From: Sweltsa coloradensis
Taxonomy: Eukaryota > Arthropoda > Insecta > Plecoptera > Chloroperlidae
Length of the DNA stretch: 64,000 nt
Assembly (NCBI GenBank): GCA_024449915.1
Contig: JAMZAV010002001.1
Coordinates: 62,001-126,000 of the forward strand
Reading direction: 5' to 3'
The stretch's first letter is position 1; each line of letters begins with the position of its first letter. The notes under the pieces were generated by a model. That model worked only from the letters and a program-made list of their open reading frames with translations. It was not told the origin of the DNA and did no database searches. Shown here piece by piece: positions 32,161 through 43,674 of this stretch. The position numbers were made by a program, and so were the translations under genes.

Positions 32161-32306
32161 CGGGTACATTTTAAACTCTGAATTGTAGTTGCATTATACA
32201 TCTGAATGGATGGAACAGTACTGCAACGAATATCTGCTGCCTCTGAACTGACCACCAAACATTAATTATAATGTCATTACCTTACGCAGGTATAAGCGAG
32301 GGTTTA

Positions 32307-32478
32307 TTTCTCGATTTGGTTAGTCGGGACTCGGGAAACACTCCCGTAGGTGTAATTGTTATTATTTACTACAATTCAGAAATTAAAAACGTCCGTCCCA
32401 TTTTTTTTTAAATTTCTGAATTGTAAATAATAACAATTACACCTACGGGAGTGTTTCCCGACTAACCAAATCGAGAAA
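32307..32478. repeat. Near-perfect hairpin of 172 bp
   Basis: Arms of about 75-80 bp (TTTCTCGATTTGGTTAGTCG... and complement) around a short loop; the left arm has a small insertion (GGACTC). The inner part CAATTCAGAAATTAAAAA(C)GTCCG also occurs at 31430-31453. Confidence 0.85.
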
Positions 32479-33190
32479 TGATTTGGTTTGCTCCGGTATC
32501 GAAGAATTGTAATGTAAGAGTGCAATAAACATTGACGCCAAGCATAGCATTCTATAGCGCAGATCTATGCATAATGATTCAAATTGTGTCCTGCAGTAGT
32601 TCACGAACAACGTCATGCAGCCAATCAAAACAAGCTTTTTAGCAAAATCACATGCCCTGTCACTCAAAGTGGTTAAAAAGCTTCGTATCGCTAGGTTGCG
32701 CCACTTGCTGGAGTCGAAAGAGCCTAAAATAGCGCCGAATCAAGCATCCGTAGTTCCAAAGTACAGCGGACACCCCTTGGTCAAAAATTCTCAAATTTTT
32801 AGACATGCTAGATAAAGATGCATATTTACATGTGCCATGTGAACTTTTTCCAATCAGTTCTTACAAAAGCCTATACAAATTCGGGAATAAGGGTATATTT
32901 TAAAAATCCCTTAAAGTTCATATTTTTTTATTTAAAAAAACAGGACATTTTACGAAAAAGTACACATGGCAAGATGATAAGGCGTCTTTACTGAGTATAA
33001 TAAAAAAATTTATCGAAATATCTCAATTGGATCATTAGCTACGATGGATATACGGAACCACTGCTACGCACCGAAATAATACAGGGTCCAGTAGAGCCTT
33101 AAATACAGCAATCTCTTTGTTCGAGTTATGATTTATTACTGAGTAAACCATGAGTGAATCCTATCCTGAGTTCTTCAGAACACATTAAGA
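32479..33190. other. Unassigned interval
   Basis: Two short overlapping frames (32443-32667 minus; 32615-32815 plus) have no recognisable product. No repeat recognised. Confidence 0.35.
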
Positions 33191-33194
33191 TCGT

Positions 33195-33790
33195 CAACGG
33201 TACGATCTTGGTCAGCTAACTCTGAGTTAGGTGTAGGGTAGGAGATCTAGCTACGTTCCGCGTTTTAGTTCTGGTGGTTAAGCCCTTTGGAGATATCCTG
33301 ACATAAGATTGTCTATATAGTTGGAGGAGCCGGTTTTTTATTCATTTTTATGATAAAAAAATTTGTTTTTGGAATTTTTGAATTTTCTTGCTTGAGAAAT
33401 GGTAATGCTGTATTTTGTTACGGTTTCGAACTAATTACGTAGATAATCGGTTGTCTGCGTGGTTAATGTCAAAACTGTGTTAAATTTGTAATTTCAAACT
33501 TTTTATTAAAAATTATGTTTGGTGATAATTTTAAATTATTTTTTGTGGTTAGACGGTTGTTTGCATGGTTTACATGCTAGAGTGCGTTGAGTTTTGTTTT
33601 TTAGTGTAAAGATTAATTTAAAAAAAAATTGTTACGGTTCACCAGAACACAGTACGATCTTGGTCAGCAATCTCTGATCGAGTCAGGGGTATGGAATTGG
33701 AGATTTAGCTACGCCTCACAATTCTAGTTCTGGTGGATAAGCCCTTTGGAGAAACTCTTGACTTATCACTTATCAGATTGTCTACATTAG
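33195..33790. repeat. Diverged direct repeat, two copies
   Basis: About 33195-33320 and 33649-33790 share GTACGATCTTGGTCAGC, GATCTAGCTACG/GATTTAGCTACG, TTAGTTCTGGTGG and TAAGCCCTTTGGAGA, ending ATTGTCTA. No gene content. Confidence 0.7.
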
Positions 33791-33952
33791 AATTTATCAA
33801 CGCAGTTCCACAATTTTGATAGATTGGAAGAAATGGAAAAAGTGACCCATTAACCATAGTGGCCATACAATATGAACCACCAGTGGCAGAAACGCTAAAA
33901 ATAATTTTAAATTTATTTAATATAGTACGCACAGTTTTCAGTATATTCTATA

Positions 33953-34310
33953 CCATGTCAGCGTGGGGAAATTTATATTGGCGAAATCAAAAGACCTCTA
34001 AAAATAATGATTATGGAACATAAAAAACAACGTTGAAACGGGAAGGTGTTACTTCATAGCTGGCAGACCATGTTTCCACCGATTGCCAAGTCGAGTTCTT
34101 TTGAGAGAAGAAGGCAAGGCGAAGAAAAAAATTAAGGACGCAGCACTCATAGCATGTATGATACATGGAACAATAAGTATACTTCCAGTCCAGTGCAAAC
34201 TTCAACAAAATTTTGCCTCATCAAAAAAGAATCTTTTAAAAACAAAGAACAATCATTATTGCAATGAATGTGGACAATAGTAGAGAAGGTCACTGAAGAT
34301 GAATGTCTAG
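33953..34310 (+). pseudogene. Penelope-like retroelement fragment with GIY-YIG endonuclease motif
   Basis: The plus frame from 33953 reads GEIYIGEIKRPLK...MEHKKQ before a stop at about 34037. Cys/Gly, IYIGE, a basic RPLK and EHK are the pattern at the start of the GIY-YIG endonuclease of Penelope-like elements. Downstream, in other frames, VEFFRVLLRE-like and EEGKAKKKIKDAALIA-like stretches fit the domain's later part. Only this C-terminal region survives. Assignment rests on motif pattern only. Confidence 0.55.
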
Positions 34311-34435
34311 CTTGGGTGCGCCGAAATATTTTGTGGTTTTGCATTTTATAAATTTTAATGTTGAATGACATTGATTTGCTTTTATAATCCGTATAAAGAA
34401 AACCGAGTTACCCAAATAAAACATTTACTTAAATC

Positions 34436-35445
34436 ATTAGACGAGTGATGCGCAGCGAATGTAGTCTACAACGCAAGTCGAACTGGCCTTCGTCGTGATT
34501 AAATTGTCTGTTAAATGCTAAATTTTAAATTTTAAATGTTAAATGTTAAATGTTAAATGTTAAATGTTAAATGTTAAATGTTAAATGTTAAATGTTAAAT
34601 GTTAAATGTTAAATGTTAAATGTTAAATGTTAAATGTTAAATGTTAAATGTTAAATGTTAAATGTTAAATGTTAAATGTTAAATGTTAAATGTTAGTCTG
34701 TCCGGTCCCATACGGCCGAACGGCCAAATAGATTGAGCTGACATCCGTGACTAGGTAACTGAGAACTGCTAACAAAATGAGTAATCTCCGTTACGATTTA
34801 AACCTTCAAGAAATAATAAATTAAAAATAGTCTTAAAAGTTGTAGTTTTTTTGGTATGGTTTTGTTTTTGAAGAAGTCTTTTTTATCGAATCATTTTTGT
34901 CAGGCTGTGACTATATGCAGTGACCAAGGTGTATCGAATATTGCACACTCAAGGTTCCCCTAAATTCCGCTGGGAGATTGAGTAAACCTTGCAATCTTTA
35001 CTCGTATTTCGTACTGGCTATGTTTTCCATAGTATTGTATGCATTTCAAAACATATTTTTTAATTTTTTAAATAAAATCCAGAAATCTAAAATGCTTTCC
35101 CGACCGGGGGTTTGAACCTAGATCTTCCACGTTTCGGGTGTAAAGTCGCCTTAGCCAACTAGACTAGGGAAACGCCAAAGTCGTTGTTAGACGAGTAAAC
35201 GAGTCATGTGTTGAGTTACCGTGAACACTGAACATTTGCATTTAAGTTTGATAATAATTATATAGGTATAATAATTAGGGTTTTAAGTTTAGTTGGTATA
35301 AAGACGCGTCAAATGTAAGACCATATTGCCCCACTCTAGCCTATGATTGGCTAGAGAGGCCTTAGGTAGGGTGAAGAAAGGGAATGTTACCGGTTACTCA
35401 ACACATGGCTCACTCACTTGTCAAACAACGACTTTGTCATGTTCT
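34436..35445 (-). repeat. Composite repeat copy 2, with (TTAAATG)n
   Basis: Starts ACGAGTGATGCGCAGCGAAT, holds the heptamer array at 34518-34693, then TGAGAACTGCTAACAAAATGAG and AACCTTCAAGAAATAATAAAT as in copy 1. A tRNA-like module occupies 35097-35165 (minus: TAGTTGGCTAAGGCG, TAGGTTCAAACCCCCGG), and the foldback 35163-35445 follows, with a decayed right end. Confidence 0.75.
34518..34693. repeat. (TTAAATG)n heptanucleotide array
   Basis: About 24 tandem copies with almost no variation from 34532 on. Confidence 0.95.
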
Positions 35446-35974
35446 CAGATCTCACCATGTTAAGAAGAGTGTGGCTTAAATACTCTACAATTTACTACTT
35501 ATTTCACTTTTTAAAATGTGACAGTTTTTAGGTTTATTTTGCTACTTACAGGCACAATTTGTGCTGGCCTGTTCTTATGAATCTCCATCTGTTCGTAAAG
35601 GCAAGCCCCCAGGGATATGCTAGGCCCTGGCAGAGGATTAGGCCGCCCGTGCACTATGAAATTCGTGTCCATCGTGACAAATAGTGAGAAAGGTTGAAGA
35701 TAAACGATTGTCTCATGTTAGAGATAACCTCCTTATATAGGTACTAAACCACACATACCACCTAAGCGTGATTTCCAGCGTTATCTTTAAGAAGCCTATT
35801 ACCTTGATTCTTATTGCTCTCACCTTTGATTTAGATAAACCTTGTCAGTGAATGCAAATAATGATAACAGATGGAAAAATGTCAAGGTAATATAATCATT
35901 TGACCATTATTCTGATAAATCAAGGTTGGAAGAATGGTGAGAGATTTGATGATGAGAGATTTAAAAAATTATAT
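35446..35974. other. Unassigned interval
   Basis: No gene or repeat recognised. Confidence 0.35.
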
Positions 35975-36235
35975 TATTATTGTATGTATGTATGTATGTA
36001 TGTATGTATTGTATGTATGTATGTAGTTGTATGTATGTATGTAATGTATTATGTATGTAGTTATGTAGTAGTATGTATGTATGTATGTATGTTGTTGTAT
36101 GTATGTATGTATGTATGTTGTATGTATGTATGTTATGTATGTATGTATGTATGTATATGTATGTATGTATGTATGTATGTAATTTTGTTCTGTCAAAGTC
36201 TGTAACTTATGTTATGTATGTATGTCTTATGTAAT
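35975..36235. repeat. (GTAT)n tetranucleotide microsatellite
   Basis: About 50 units of TATG with scattered TTG and TTA interruptions. Long Cys/Val/Tyr-rich and His/Thr-rich frames on both strands are artefacts of the repeat. Confidence 0.95.
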
Positions 36236-36649
36236 AAATAGTTGATGTATTTCATCGTATTAATGATATTTCTATGTATGTATTATTCCACTGCATGTAC
36301 TTTGTAACAATTTGTGAACCTTATGTATATATATATAAGTTTATCCTATAATTATTTATTTATAACATTTTACTATTTTTTGGTCACTTGTACATGTAGT
36401 ACTTATTACTAATATATTTTATGATTATTAAATAAATTATATTGCTTGCGACTTGTATTTTAACACATACATATTAATTTTTCTAAATATTTAACATCCA
36501 TAGGAATTATTTAAACATCAACTTGTCTTTAATTTGAATTTATTTATATATTGATTTGCATAATTAATATATTTCCACAAATCGAAGTACGTTTAATCAC
36601 TGTGTTGTAACCATAACCCGGTCCATAAGGGGAAAGATGTTCATTTATT
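36236..36649. other. AT-rich interval
   Basis: No feature recognised; possibly 3' UTR of the minus-strand LINE to the right. Confidence 0.3.
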
Positions 36650-38398
36650 CTTCTTAATACCCCATTTTTTTTCCTTTTTTTTTTAATAGTAAAATTGTAT
36701 GGCCCTTAAAAATTTAACTCATTATCATTATATTCCTAAATTTTATATGATTTAACCTTTTAAAGCTTTTCGCCTTGAGCAATACCTTACCATTATTACA
36801 TACATGATTTAATTTTTTTAAACCCCCAGAACATACTTTTAATTTGTTTACATTTAATTTTAACTTTTTTAATTCTAAGCCAATTGCAACATTTTCCGTA
36901 CACTTTTTCATTTCCCCTTAACACCCATCCACTCAACCCTTTTTACAGAAAAAAACCAGTCATCTGCATACAAATTTAAAAAAACAATTATTAGCACAAG
37001 CCTAAAATTTTGTATAGATTAAAAACAACAGGGGGCCAAATACCGACCCGGGGGTACACCACTACAAATTTTATATCGATAGAGACCACCAAACCCTTCC
37101 CCTCTGTTTTTTTTCAGAAAGAAAATCTTAATCCACTAAAATAGCCAAATTTTACCCCCTACATATCCCCAAGCTTATCTAGTAGTCTCTTAAGCACACT
37201 TTTCAAAAACCCGTTTTAGTCAAAAAACACTACAATTGTCGAATATTTACTGTCCATAAAACTTTCAGCCCCTTGCTTTTCCACATTTTGGATGGCAGTT
37301 TCAATGAAGACCCTTTTTAAATCCAGATTGGTTGCTACAATAGTTTTTGTCATTGAAATTGTGTATAATTGATCATGTACTACCCCCCTCAATTTTTTGT
37401 CAAACAAAGATAGTAAAATTTATTGTCTGAAGTCACTTATATTTAAAGAACCAGCTACTTTTTCTTTAGGAAAAATAACCCATTCCTTTAAAATTTTTCA
37501 GGGAACTTTCCTTGGCTAAGGAGTGTTTAAACAAATCTAAAAAGTAAAACCTAATTGCATAAAATTTAATCCTTTTAAAAAGTTTTAAGTGATACCCTCC
37601 AAAAACCTTTTTTATTTTTTTCCTTTTCATAAATTTTTTCAGTTTCCTTTAAATTTTTATTTGGGTTAAAAAAATTTTAGATTGCACACAGAGGATCCCT
37701 ACAAAATATTCAAGGTCAAAATATCTCTAAAATTTTTGTTATTTACAGAGGTTTCTCTACTCTCTTATATTTTAAAATTTTTCCCAAACTATCTACGAAA
37801 TAATATTGAAAGCATCCGCAATGCCAATAGGGGAAGATATTGCTGCACCATGTTCATTTTTTAGAAATAGGAATCTCAGTCTATTTTCACGTCCAAGCCT
37901 TTTAGGGTTTTCCATAAAATTTATTTGTGTCATGTTAGCACATCTATTTTTTTAGAATAAAATCTCTCTTGGGCCCTTTCGTTTTTGTAAAAATTACAAA
38001 ATTTCTAGCATCTTGTAATCCTCCCCTCCCAGTCACCTTTTCATTTAGGAAAATTTGCCGTCTGTACAACATATTTTTTTTAGAAATACTTTTTTCACCC
38101 GCTCATTAAAACCCCTTTGGCCGAGGGTTGGTAAACTGACTTGGGTAAATTCTTTTATGCTTTTCCATTTTTTATTTTACATTTTAACAGATTTTCCTGT
38201 AAAATTAACCATACTATTATATCGGTCGTTCGCATTCCAAAACAACCTGCAAATCAAATTGCTTGTGTGCGCATACATTGACCCGTCTTCGATTTTTTTA
38301 TCTCTGTACTTTTTTCTCTATTCCAGACTTTCATTTGTACAAATTCCTAATTATATATTTTTCATTTCATGATCAATATGTACTCATATCTGAAAAAT
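36650..38398 (-). pseudogene. APE-type LINE reverse transcriptase, badly scrambled
   Basis: On the minus strand, pieces of an RT appear in changing frames: a D-L-K-R block near 37312 (NLDLKRVF, motif A), GSVFGPLLFLIYTK near 37030-37070 (motif B), a DD-containing remnant near 36950, and LKLNVNKLKV near 36830-36860. Runs of A, T, C and G are unusually long and frames shift every few dozen bases. It continues the endonuclease at 38399-38977. Lesions could be real decay or uncorrected sequencing errors. Confidence 0.65.
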
Positions 38399-38977
38399 CT
38401 ACTTTAAATCACATTTTTTGTTTGTAATTACCAAGTCAATCATTGTACTGGATGTATTCGTAATCCTTGTTGGTTTGTTCACCATCTGATGGAGTCCATA
38501 CATCTTAGTGAGAGACTTCAGTCTTTTAACTAAAGAGTTGTTTACCAACCAATTCAAATTTAAGTCCCCAACGACGATACATGTCCTACTAAGCTCGGCA
38601 TCGTTTTCAAAAAGGTTATCTACAGCATCTAAGAACTCAATGTGATTACCATTTGGAGAGTGGTATATCATATTTAATTTAATCTTAACCTCCGTTTTTA
38701 CTATAGTAACCCCAATCATCCAGTAGTTGGGCTCCCTACTCAAGATAAAATTTATTACATATTTACATCCTTTTTGTATATACACAACTACTCCCCCGGT
38801 CTTCCTACTCATAGAGTTACATCTGATCAGGTCATATCCTTCTATGTCTATTTCTACATTAAAAATATCTTCAGTTACATGCGTTTCAGATATTCCTAGA
38901 GCTAATGGTTGGGTACGTCTCACTACATCTTCTATCTCAACGAAGTTTTTCACCAAACTTTGTGCATTCAGGAACAT
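38399..38977 (-). pseudogene. LINE apurinic-like (APE) endonuclease domain
   Basis: A 192-codon frame with the motif order of APE endonucleases from CR1/jockey-type LINEs: LNAQSL near the start, LGISETHV (catalytic Glu), GGVVVYIQKG, NMIYHSPNG, VVGDLNLNW (catalytic Asp, Asn) and SSTMIDLVIT (Asp) at the end. The final SDH-type motif is missing, where the sequence passes into the scrambled block. Upstream, a frame at 39307-39059 has several Cys and may be the N-terminal part. In a working element this domain would nick the target DNA. Confidence 0.8.
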
Positions 38978-39600
38978 TATTACACTAGAATGGGTTCCAT
39001 TCTTAAATGGTAATTGCTACTTATGTGTGCGGGTACTCGTATAATCTCTGCTATACATTTAATTTTTTTGTTCCACTTCTATTCTTCTATAACAATAGCA
39101 GTTTTTACTATAAACATCAAGTCCTGTTTCAAGATTTAAATTATATTTTCTATTTGCCTTGACACAATTTACACACTCGCTGTACTCTGACGTACATTCG
39201 GCATACATAGTTAAATATGCATGCATAGTGAAATTGAAAAATAAAGACCACCGGACACCTCGGACCACCTCCACATTTTTTATAGATAAGAGTGGTGTAA
39301 CTAACAAAAAAATTCTTAGTTTCGTACGACGTCAAGTTTACACCAACGATATTAACTGTGGTGGCATCCAAAAATATTTATGAATCTTTTATGGCTCTTT
39401 CCCGGGTAAAGTACATGATTTTGTACAATGGGTAGGTTGGAACAAGGGGGGGGGGACTGGGGAATAGGGCCCCCACCTAATGTGGGTCCGGGGTGCACAG
39501 CCTTAGTATTTTTTGCGATTCTTAGAATGTGATTAAAGTCTTTTAAAGAGTTTTGAACTTGTATTTTGTTAACATTTGTTAGTGGTGACTGGTGATGGTT
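38978..39600. other. LINE 5' region and unassigned flank
   Basis: Minus-strand frames 39307-39059 and 39371-39150 overlap and look like decayed N-terminal LINE sequence (Cys-rich, not a defined zinc finger). G- and C-runs at 39446-39476. Nothing else seen. Confidence 0.35.
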
Positions 39601-39619
39601 GTGATTGCAAAAATTGTAT

Positions 39620-39990
39620 CATGTTGACGTTTTCCGACAAAACTGAAAACCATGCTTGTACAATGCCTTATTATGCCACATTTTCACTACTGTGACATAG
39701 CATACAACACCTCGACTGGAGACCTCTCTATTCGTTTAGAGTGTATATAGCGGACACCATTCCCTTACCCCCCCTGGCATGAGTCAAGGAGCTATAAAAG
39801 AGGTCGCAAGGTGGTAAAACACTAGCAGACAAAAAAATTCTTGGCCATGAACCAAATTCAATGGCCAAGCCATTTTTTTATGATTTCGAGTTTAAAAATG
39901 TTACTTTTTTACCACAAATATCGTCGGCTTGGCGCTCGTCAACAGGCGAAATGATCTTACTTATTTTCAAAGCGAAACTAGGGAGAAAGA
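39620..39990 (+). pseudogene. LINE RT C-terminal fragment
   Basis: The plus strand carries VQCLIMPHFHYCDIAYN (about 39655-39710) followed by LSIRLE, the thumb-domain pattern of jockey-group LINEs. The expected LGWL..R..R block is only faintly visible near 39930. Strongly decayed; no palm motifs. Confidence 0.55.
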
Positions 39991-40189
39991 ATAAAAAACT
40001 TGGCTCAACTTCTATATCTCACAGCATTCACAGCCGAAGACTTTTGAAGGAGAGCTTGGCTGCCGTTTTTTTTTTTTTTTTTTACAAATTTTTGTATTTG
40101 GTTGGATATTACATCTTTTTGTTGTTCGTTTGCTATCAAGGTGTGAATGATGGACTTTGAATGATTAAATTTGTTAAGTTCAAAGTTGT

Positions 40190-40910
40190 TTTTTGACATT
40201 TTTGGGCCCACGGTCCCCCCAAAGATACCCCTTGTGTTTTAAGCACTAGATATTTATAATGGTTAAGAGCATGTTTAATTTCAAGCTTGTACAAATTACT
40301 ACGCCTGAGTAATTATGCGTTTTGATTTTGATTTTGATTTTCCCCGGTCCCAATTGCCCGGTTTTTGTTATATGAGGTACATCTGAGTGTGGCCCAAGTT
40401 TCAAAGTTCTAAGATGAACCGTTTTCTCAGTATAGCGTATTATTCATAAGAGTACGGAATTACCTACTTTTGATAATTTTGATTTCCTCCGGTACCCGTT
40501 ACCCAATTTTGCTTTCCATATTCAAAAGTGATAAAGAATGAGAGATATCAAAATGTATTCCACGTTTGAAACATTTCAGTTGTAGCGTTTTCTTTGAATG
40601 ATTCATTTCTTTAAGATCAGATATGTTTTTTGTCATTTTTGGGCCCATGGTCATCCCCAAATTTAGCCCCTTGTGTTTTGGACGCAAGATATTTATAATG
40701 GTTAATAGCATGTTTAATTTCAAGTTTGTACAAATTACCACGCCTTGGTAATTACGCGTTTTGATTATCATCCAAATTTTGATTTTCTCCGGTCCCTGTT
40801 ACACGATTTTGGTTTTAAAAGCAAACGTCACTGCGTCTGAAGTACATCTAAGTGTGGTCCAAGTTTCATAGAACTCTTAAGATTTACCGTTTTCTCTGTA
40901 GGCTAAATTA
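40190..40910. repeat. Diverged direct repeat, about 430-bp period
   Basis: About 40195-40450 and 40626-40905 share TTTTTGGGCCCA(C/T)GGTC, CCCTTGTGTTTT, AGATATTTATAATGGTTAA and CATGTTTAATTTCAAG, and end AC CGTTTTCTC-GTA. The middle also has TTTTGATTTTGATTTTC. No gene. Confidence 0.8.
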
Positions 40911-43256
40911 ATCTCCGCAGAGAACTAGCTTGCCAGCTAGCCAGCTAGCCACCCACCCAGCCACCAGCCAGCCGAAAGGAATTTGACGATGTTGAGAGCC
41001 ATTTTTAACACAGAACGAGTTGTCGGATCGGGTTGATTTTTTTTTGGGTATTTTTTGACCACATACCAGGTCATATACCGAGTTTCAAGATTGTAACTCT
41101 TTCGGGGCGGCGTGTGCAGATAGCTGAAAACCCCCCAACTCTGGTAGCTGTATACAGGGCTGGAGTTCGTGTCGCCTAAGCAGTCGCATGCGCTTGTCTG
41201 CCGGGCGACGGTCGCCCTAGGTTATACGCGTTTCCAAGCAAAGGGGTTGCTACCTGGTGGCGAAAAATGCAACTGTCCGATCAGTGATAGTCGGAGGAGC
41301 GCGCTATGTGCTTACCTGAAGAACACATGTCATTCCGTGTTTGTCACTTATAAATATGTACAATCACAGGTACATTGTCGTTGTTCTCCCAAAATGTTGT
41401 TAATTGATGATAATCAAAAGCATGGGGGTGCACTAAAATGATAAAATAGTTCTCCAATATGCGGGATTAGAGACCATGTCCACCAGAATAATATTACTAT
41501 ATTCAGACCTGCGCCCCATGCACCCATGAGACACCGAGGATGGCATTTGTATCCATATTACAATTCTCTAATAAATTGTAATATCATAGTAAATAATTGG
41601 TAAATATAGGCTTTATACTAAATGTAGGCTTACAGGGTACGATAAATACTAAATCAAATTCAAACCGTCAATTATGTTTACAACTCATAGTAAACACACA
41701 CATACAGTATCGCTCGCTTCGTATGGCACTTTTAATTGAGATATACTTCTTTAGTTTTATTATGATAATTTAATATGAATAAGTCATAATAATAATAACA
41801 AAACAATAACAAAAATAATAATAATTGTATTAGGGCTTATACACAAGTCCCAACTCCTTTTCTACCTAATAAAATTAATGTAGGCCTGCATATACCGTTT
41901 ACCGTCATTGTTCATTTATTACATAATATTATACATTATATCATAATAAAAAATACGATTTATATTATTACAATTGAATAAGTATAATGATATGACCTAC
42001 AAGATTTTAAAGCTGTCTGCAGAATGACGTGTCATGCCATTATTGACATACAAAACAATAATAAAAATAGACCATCAGCTATTCAATAGGCCTACTTTTA
42101 ATAAAATTTATATTTAAAAAGAAGCAGTTTAGTGTATAATAGATAAATACATATAGGCCTACTCCGATTGCGTTTACATTGTAAAACGATGTAGAAAACG
42201 TGCAAAACAAGTGTAGGGCTATGATTTGCTAGAAGCTCTTTTGATTTTTAGATATCAAGTAAATAATTATTGAAATTATTAGTATTGGTGGGCAACATTT
42301 TCTTGGCTAAATATCAACGATCTTCACCATTCAACATTATTTTTGATACACTTGTTTCTGTATTTAATAGTTTAACAGTGTGGTTTGTTCTTTTCGAGCT
42401 AATATCATCAAATAATCTCAATTATTTGTTGTAATTTAAAATGCCATTAATTTCCCGTTTTTAATAAAGCCGATCCCCAAAACTTAAGAATTTTACTAAT
42501 AAAATACGTGGACGATATGACATAATCAACAATGTTTTCGCAAATGATCAGAAATGTAACAAAAATCAAGTTGAACCTAACTGAATATACAGCGCTCGCC
42601 GTAAGCAGCTCGCCTCAATCACAGATCGGTCCGACATGTTGCATTTTAGTGCTGCCATCTATCTTTGCTTGGAAACGCGTATACACCCAATGTTCATGAT
42701 ATTCAACTATAATCTTTAATTTTTCTCATCTCATCAACATACATCAAAACATAATACACCCTACAGACTTGGCAGGATATTAGTATCACCCTTCACAGCT
42801 ACTTGTGATGACCACAGATAACCCAAGGAGTTTGTAAAAAAAGGGTGAAGCCATAAATACTGTTTAGAGCTGCACGTAACCCCTATAGCTAGTGCTATTA
42901 TCTTAATTTTTACTGTTTGTATTTTGCTGTACAAATTTGAAAGAAATAATTTTACCTATAGAGAAAGTTTTTCCATTGGCCGAGTTGTGATACTAATCAG
43001 CTATACACAATTCACAATAGGGCTTATAAGCAGCATTTACAGCAGTCATAGCCAAGCTGTGTGCATTATCTGGAACAAAAATGACTGGGTAGAACTGTAT
43101 TTGTATCTACAATTTGACACCGCTAGTGCGTTTTGTATATCTAAATTATGGCAATGAGGGGACTTCTTCTCATCAAGATGTTCAATCTTGTTTGTTATTA
43201 CGAGAATTGTATTGGCATTTCCTAATGACAATGATGCATATAAGCGATGCATATCA
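40911..43256. other. Unassigned 2.3-kb AT-rich interval
   Basis: A CAGC/AGCC-rich stretch at 40927-40973 and short A/T tracts (e.g. 41788-41823) are the only low-complexity features. ATACGCGTTTCCAAGCAAAG at 41222 has an inverted partner near 42663-42684, 1.4 kb away, possibly TIRs of an AT-rich MITE. No coding potential recognised. Confidence 0.4.
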
Positions 43257-43671
43257 GCCAGCGATTTAGCCGCGGTCGTTAAACCAGTTCCCACTCGAAC
43301 ACGGAAGTTAAGCAACATCGGGCGTGGTCAGGGGTTGAGGGGGTTTCGCCGCCTGCCTAAAAACACACGTATATCGCTGGCTAGAGCAGACTGGGGTTTG
43401 TAAGCTTGGTGACAGCTTCGTTCTCCTTGGCGCCGTCTGTCGGCAGTCCGGGTTAGTGGAGGAACCTATATTGGACTGTCCAAAAGTTACACCGTCCTTT
43501 CGGATGGAAACGTTAAAGCCGTTGGTCCCCTTGGTACTTTTCGGTAGGAGTAGGCTATGTGCCGGTACCGGGTTTCCCCTCCTCCCTTCTCTATTAAATT
43601 TTCACTAGTGGGCTACATTGCCTGTTGCAAATAGAGACATAAATAAATAAATAAAATAATAAAAAAATCAA
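43257..43671 (+). mobile_element. 5S-rRNA-derived SINE, plus copy
   Basis: A 5S-like head at about 43270-43340 (AACCAGTTCCCACTCGAACAC, GGAAGTTAAGCAACATCGGG, GTGGTCAG) with a diverged 3' third, a body (TTACACCGTCCTTTCGGATG, CCGGTACCGGGTTTCCCC) and an AAAT-rich tail. It shares its full length with the minus copy at 20218-20617. The loss of a normal C-box region argues against a functional 5S gene. Confidence 0.85.
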
Positions 43672-43674
43672 GGT

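Noticed and set aside
34518..34693. Telomere-like repeat
   Set aside because: The unit is TTAAATG, not TTAGGG or a known telomere unit, and it lies inside a dispersed repeat.
35900..36205. Cys/Val/Tyr-rich protein of 101 residues
   Set aside because: Translation of a (GTAT)n microsatellite; the other strand gives an equally long frame.
43260..43360. Genuine 5S rRNA gene
   Set aside because: Same reason as the minus-strand copy: degraded control region and shared SINE body.
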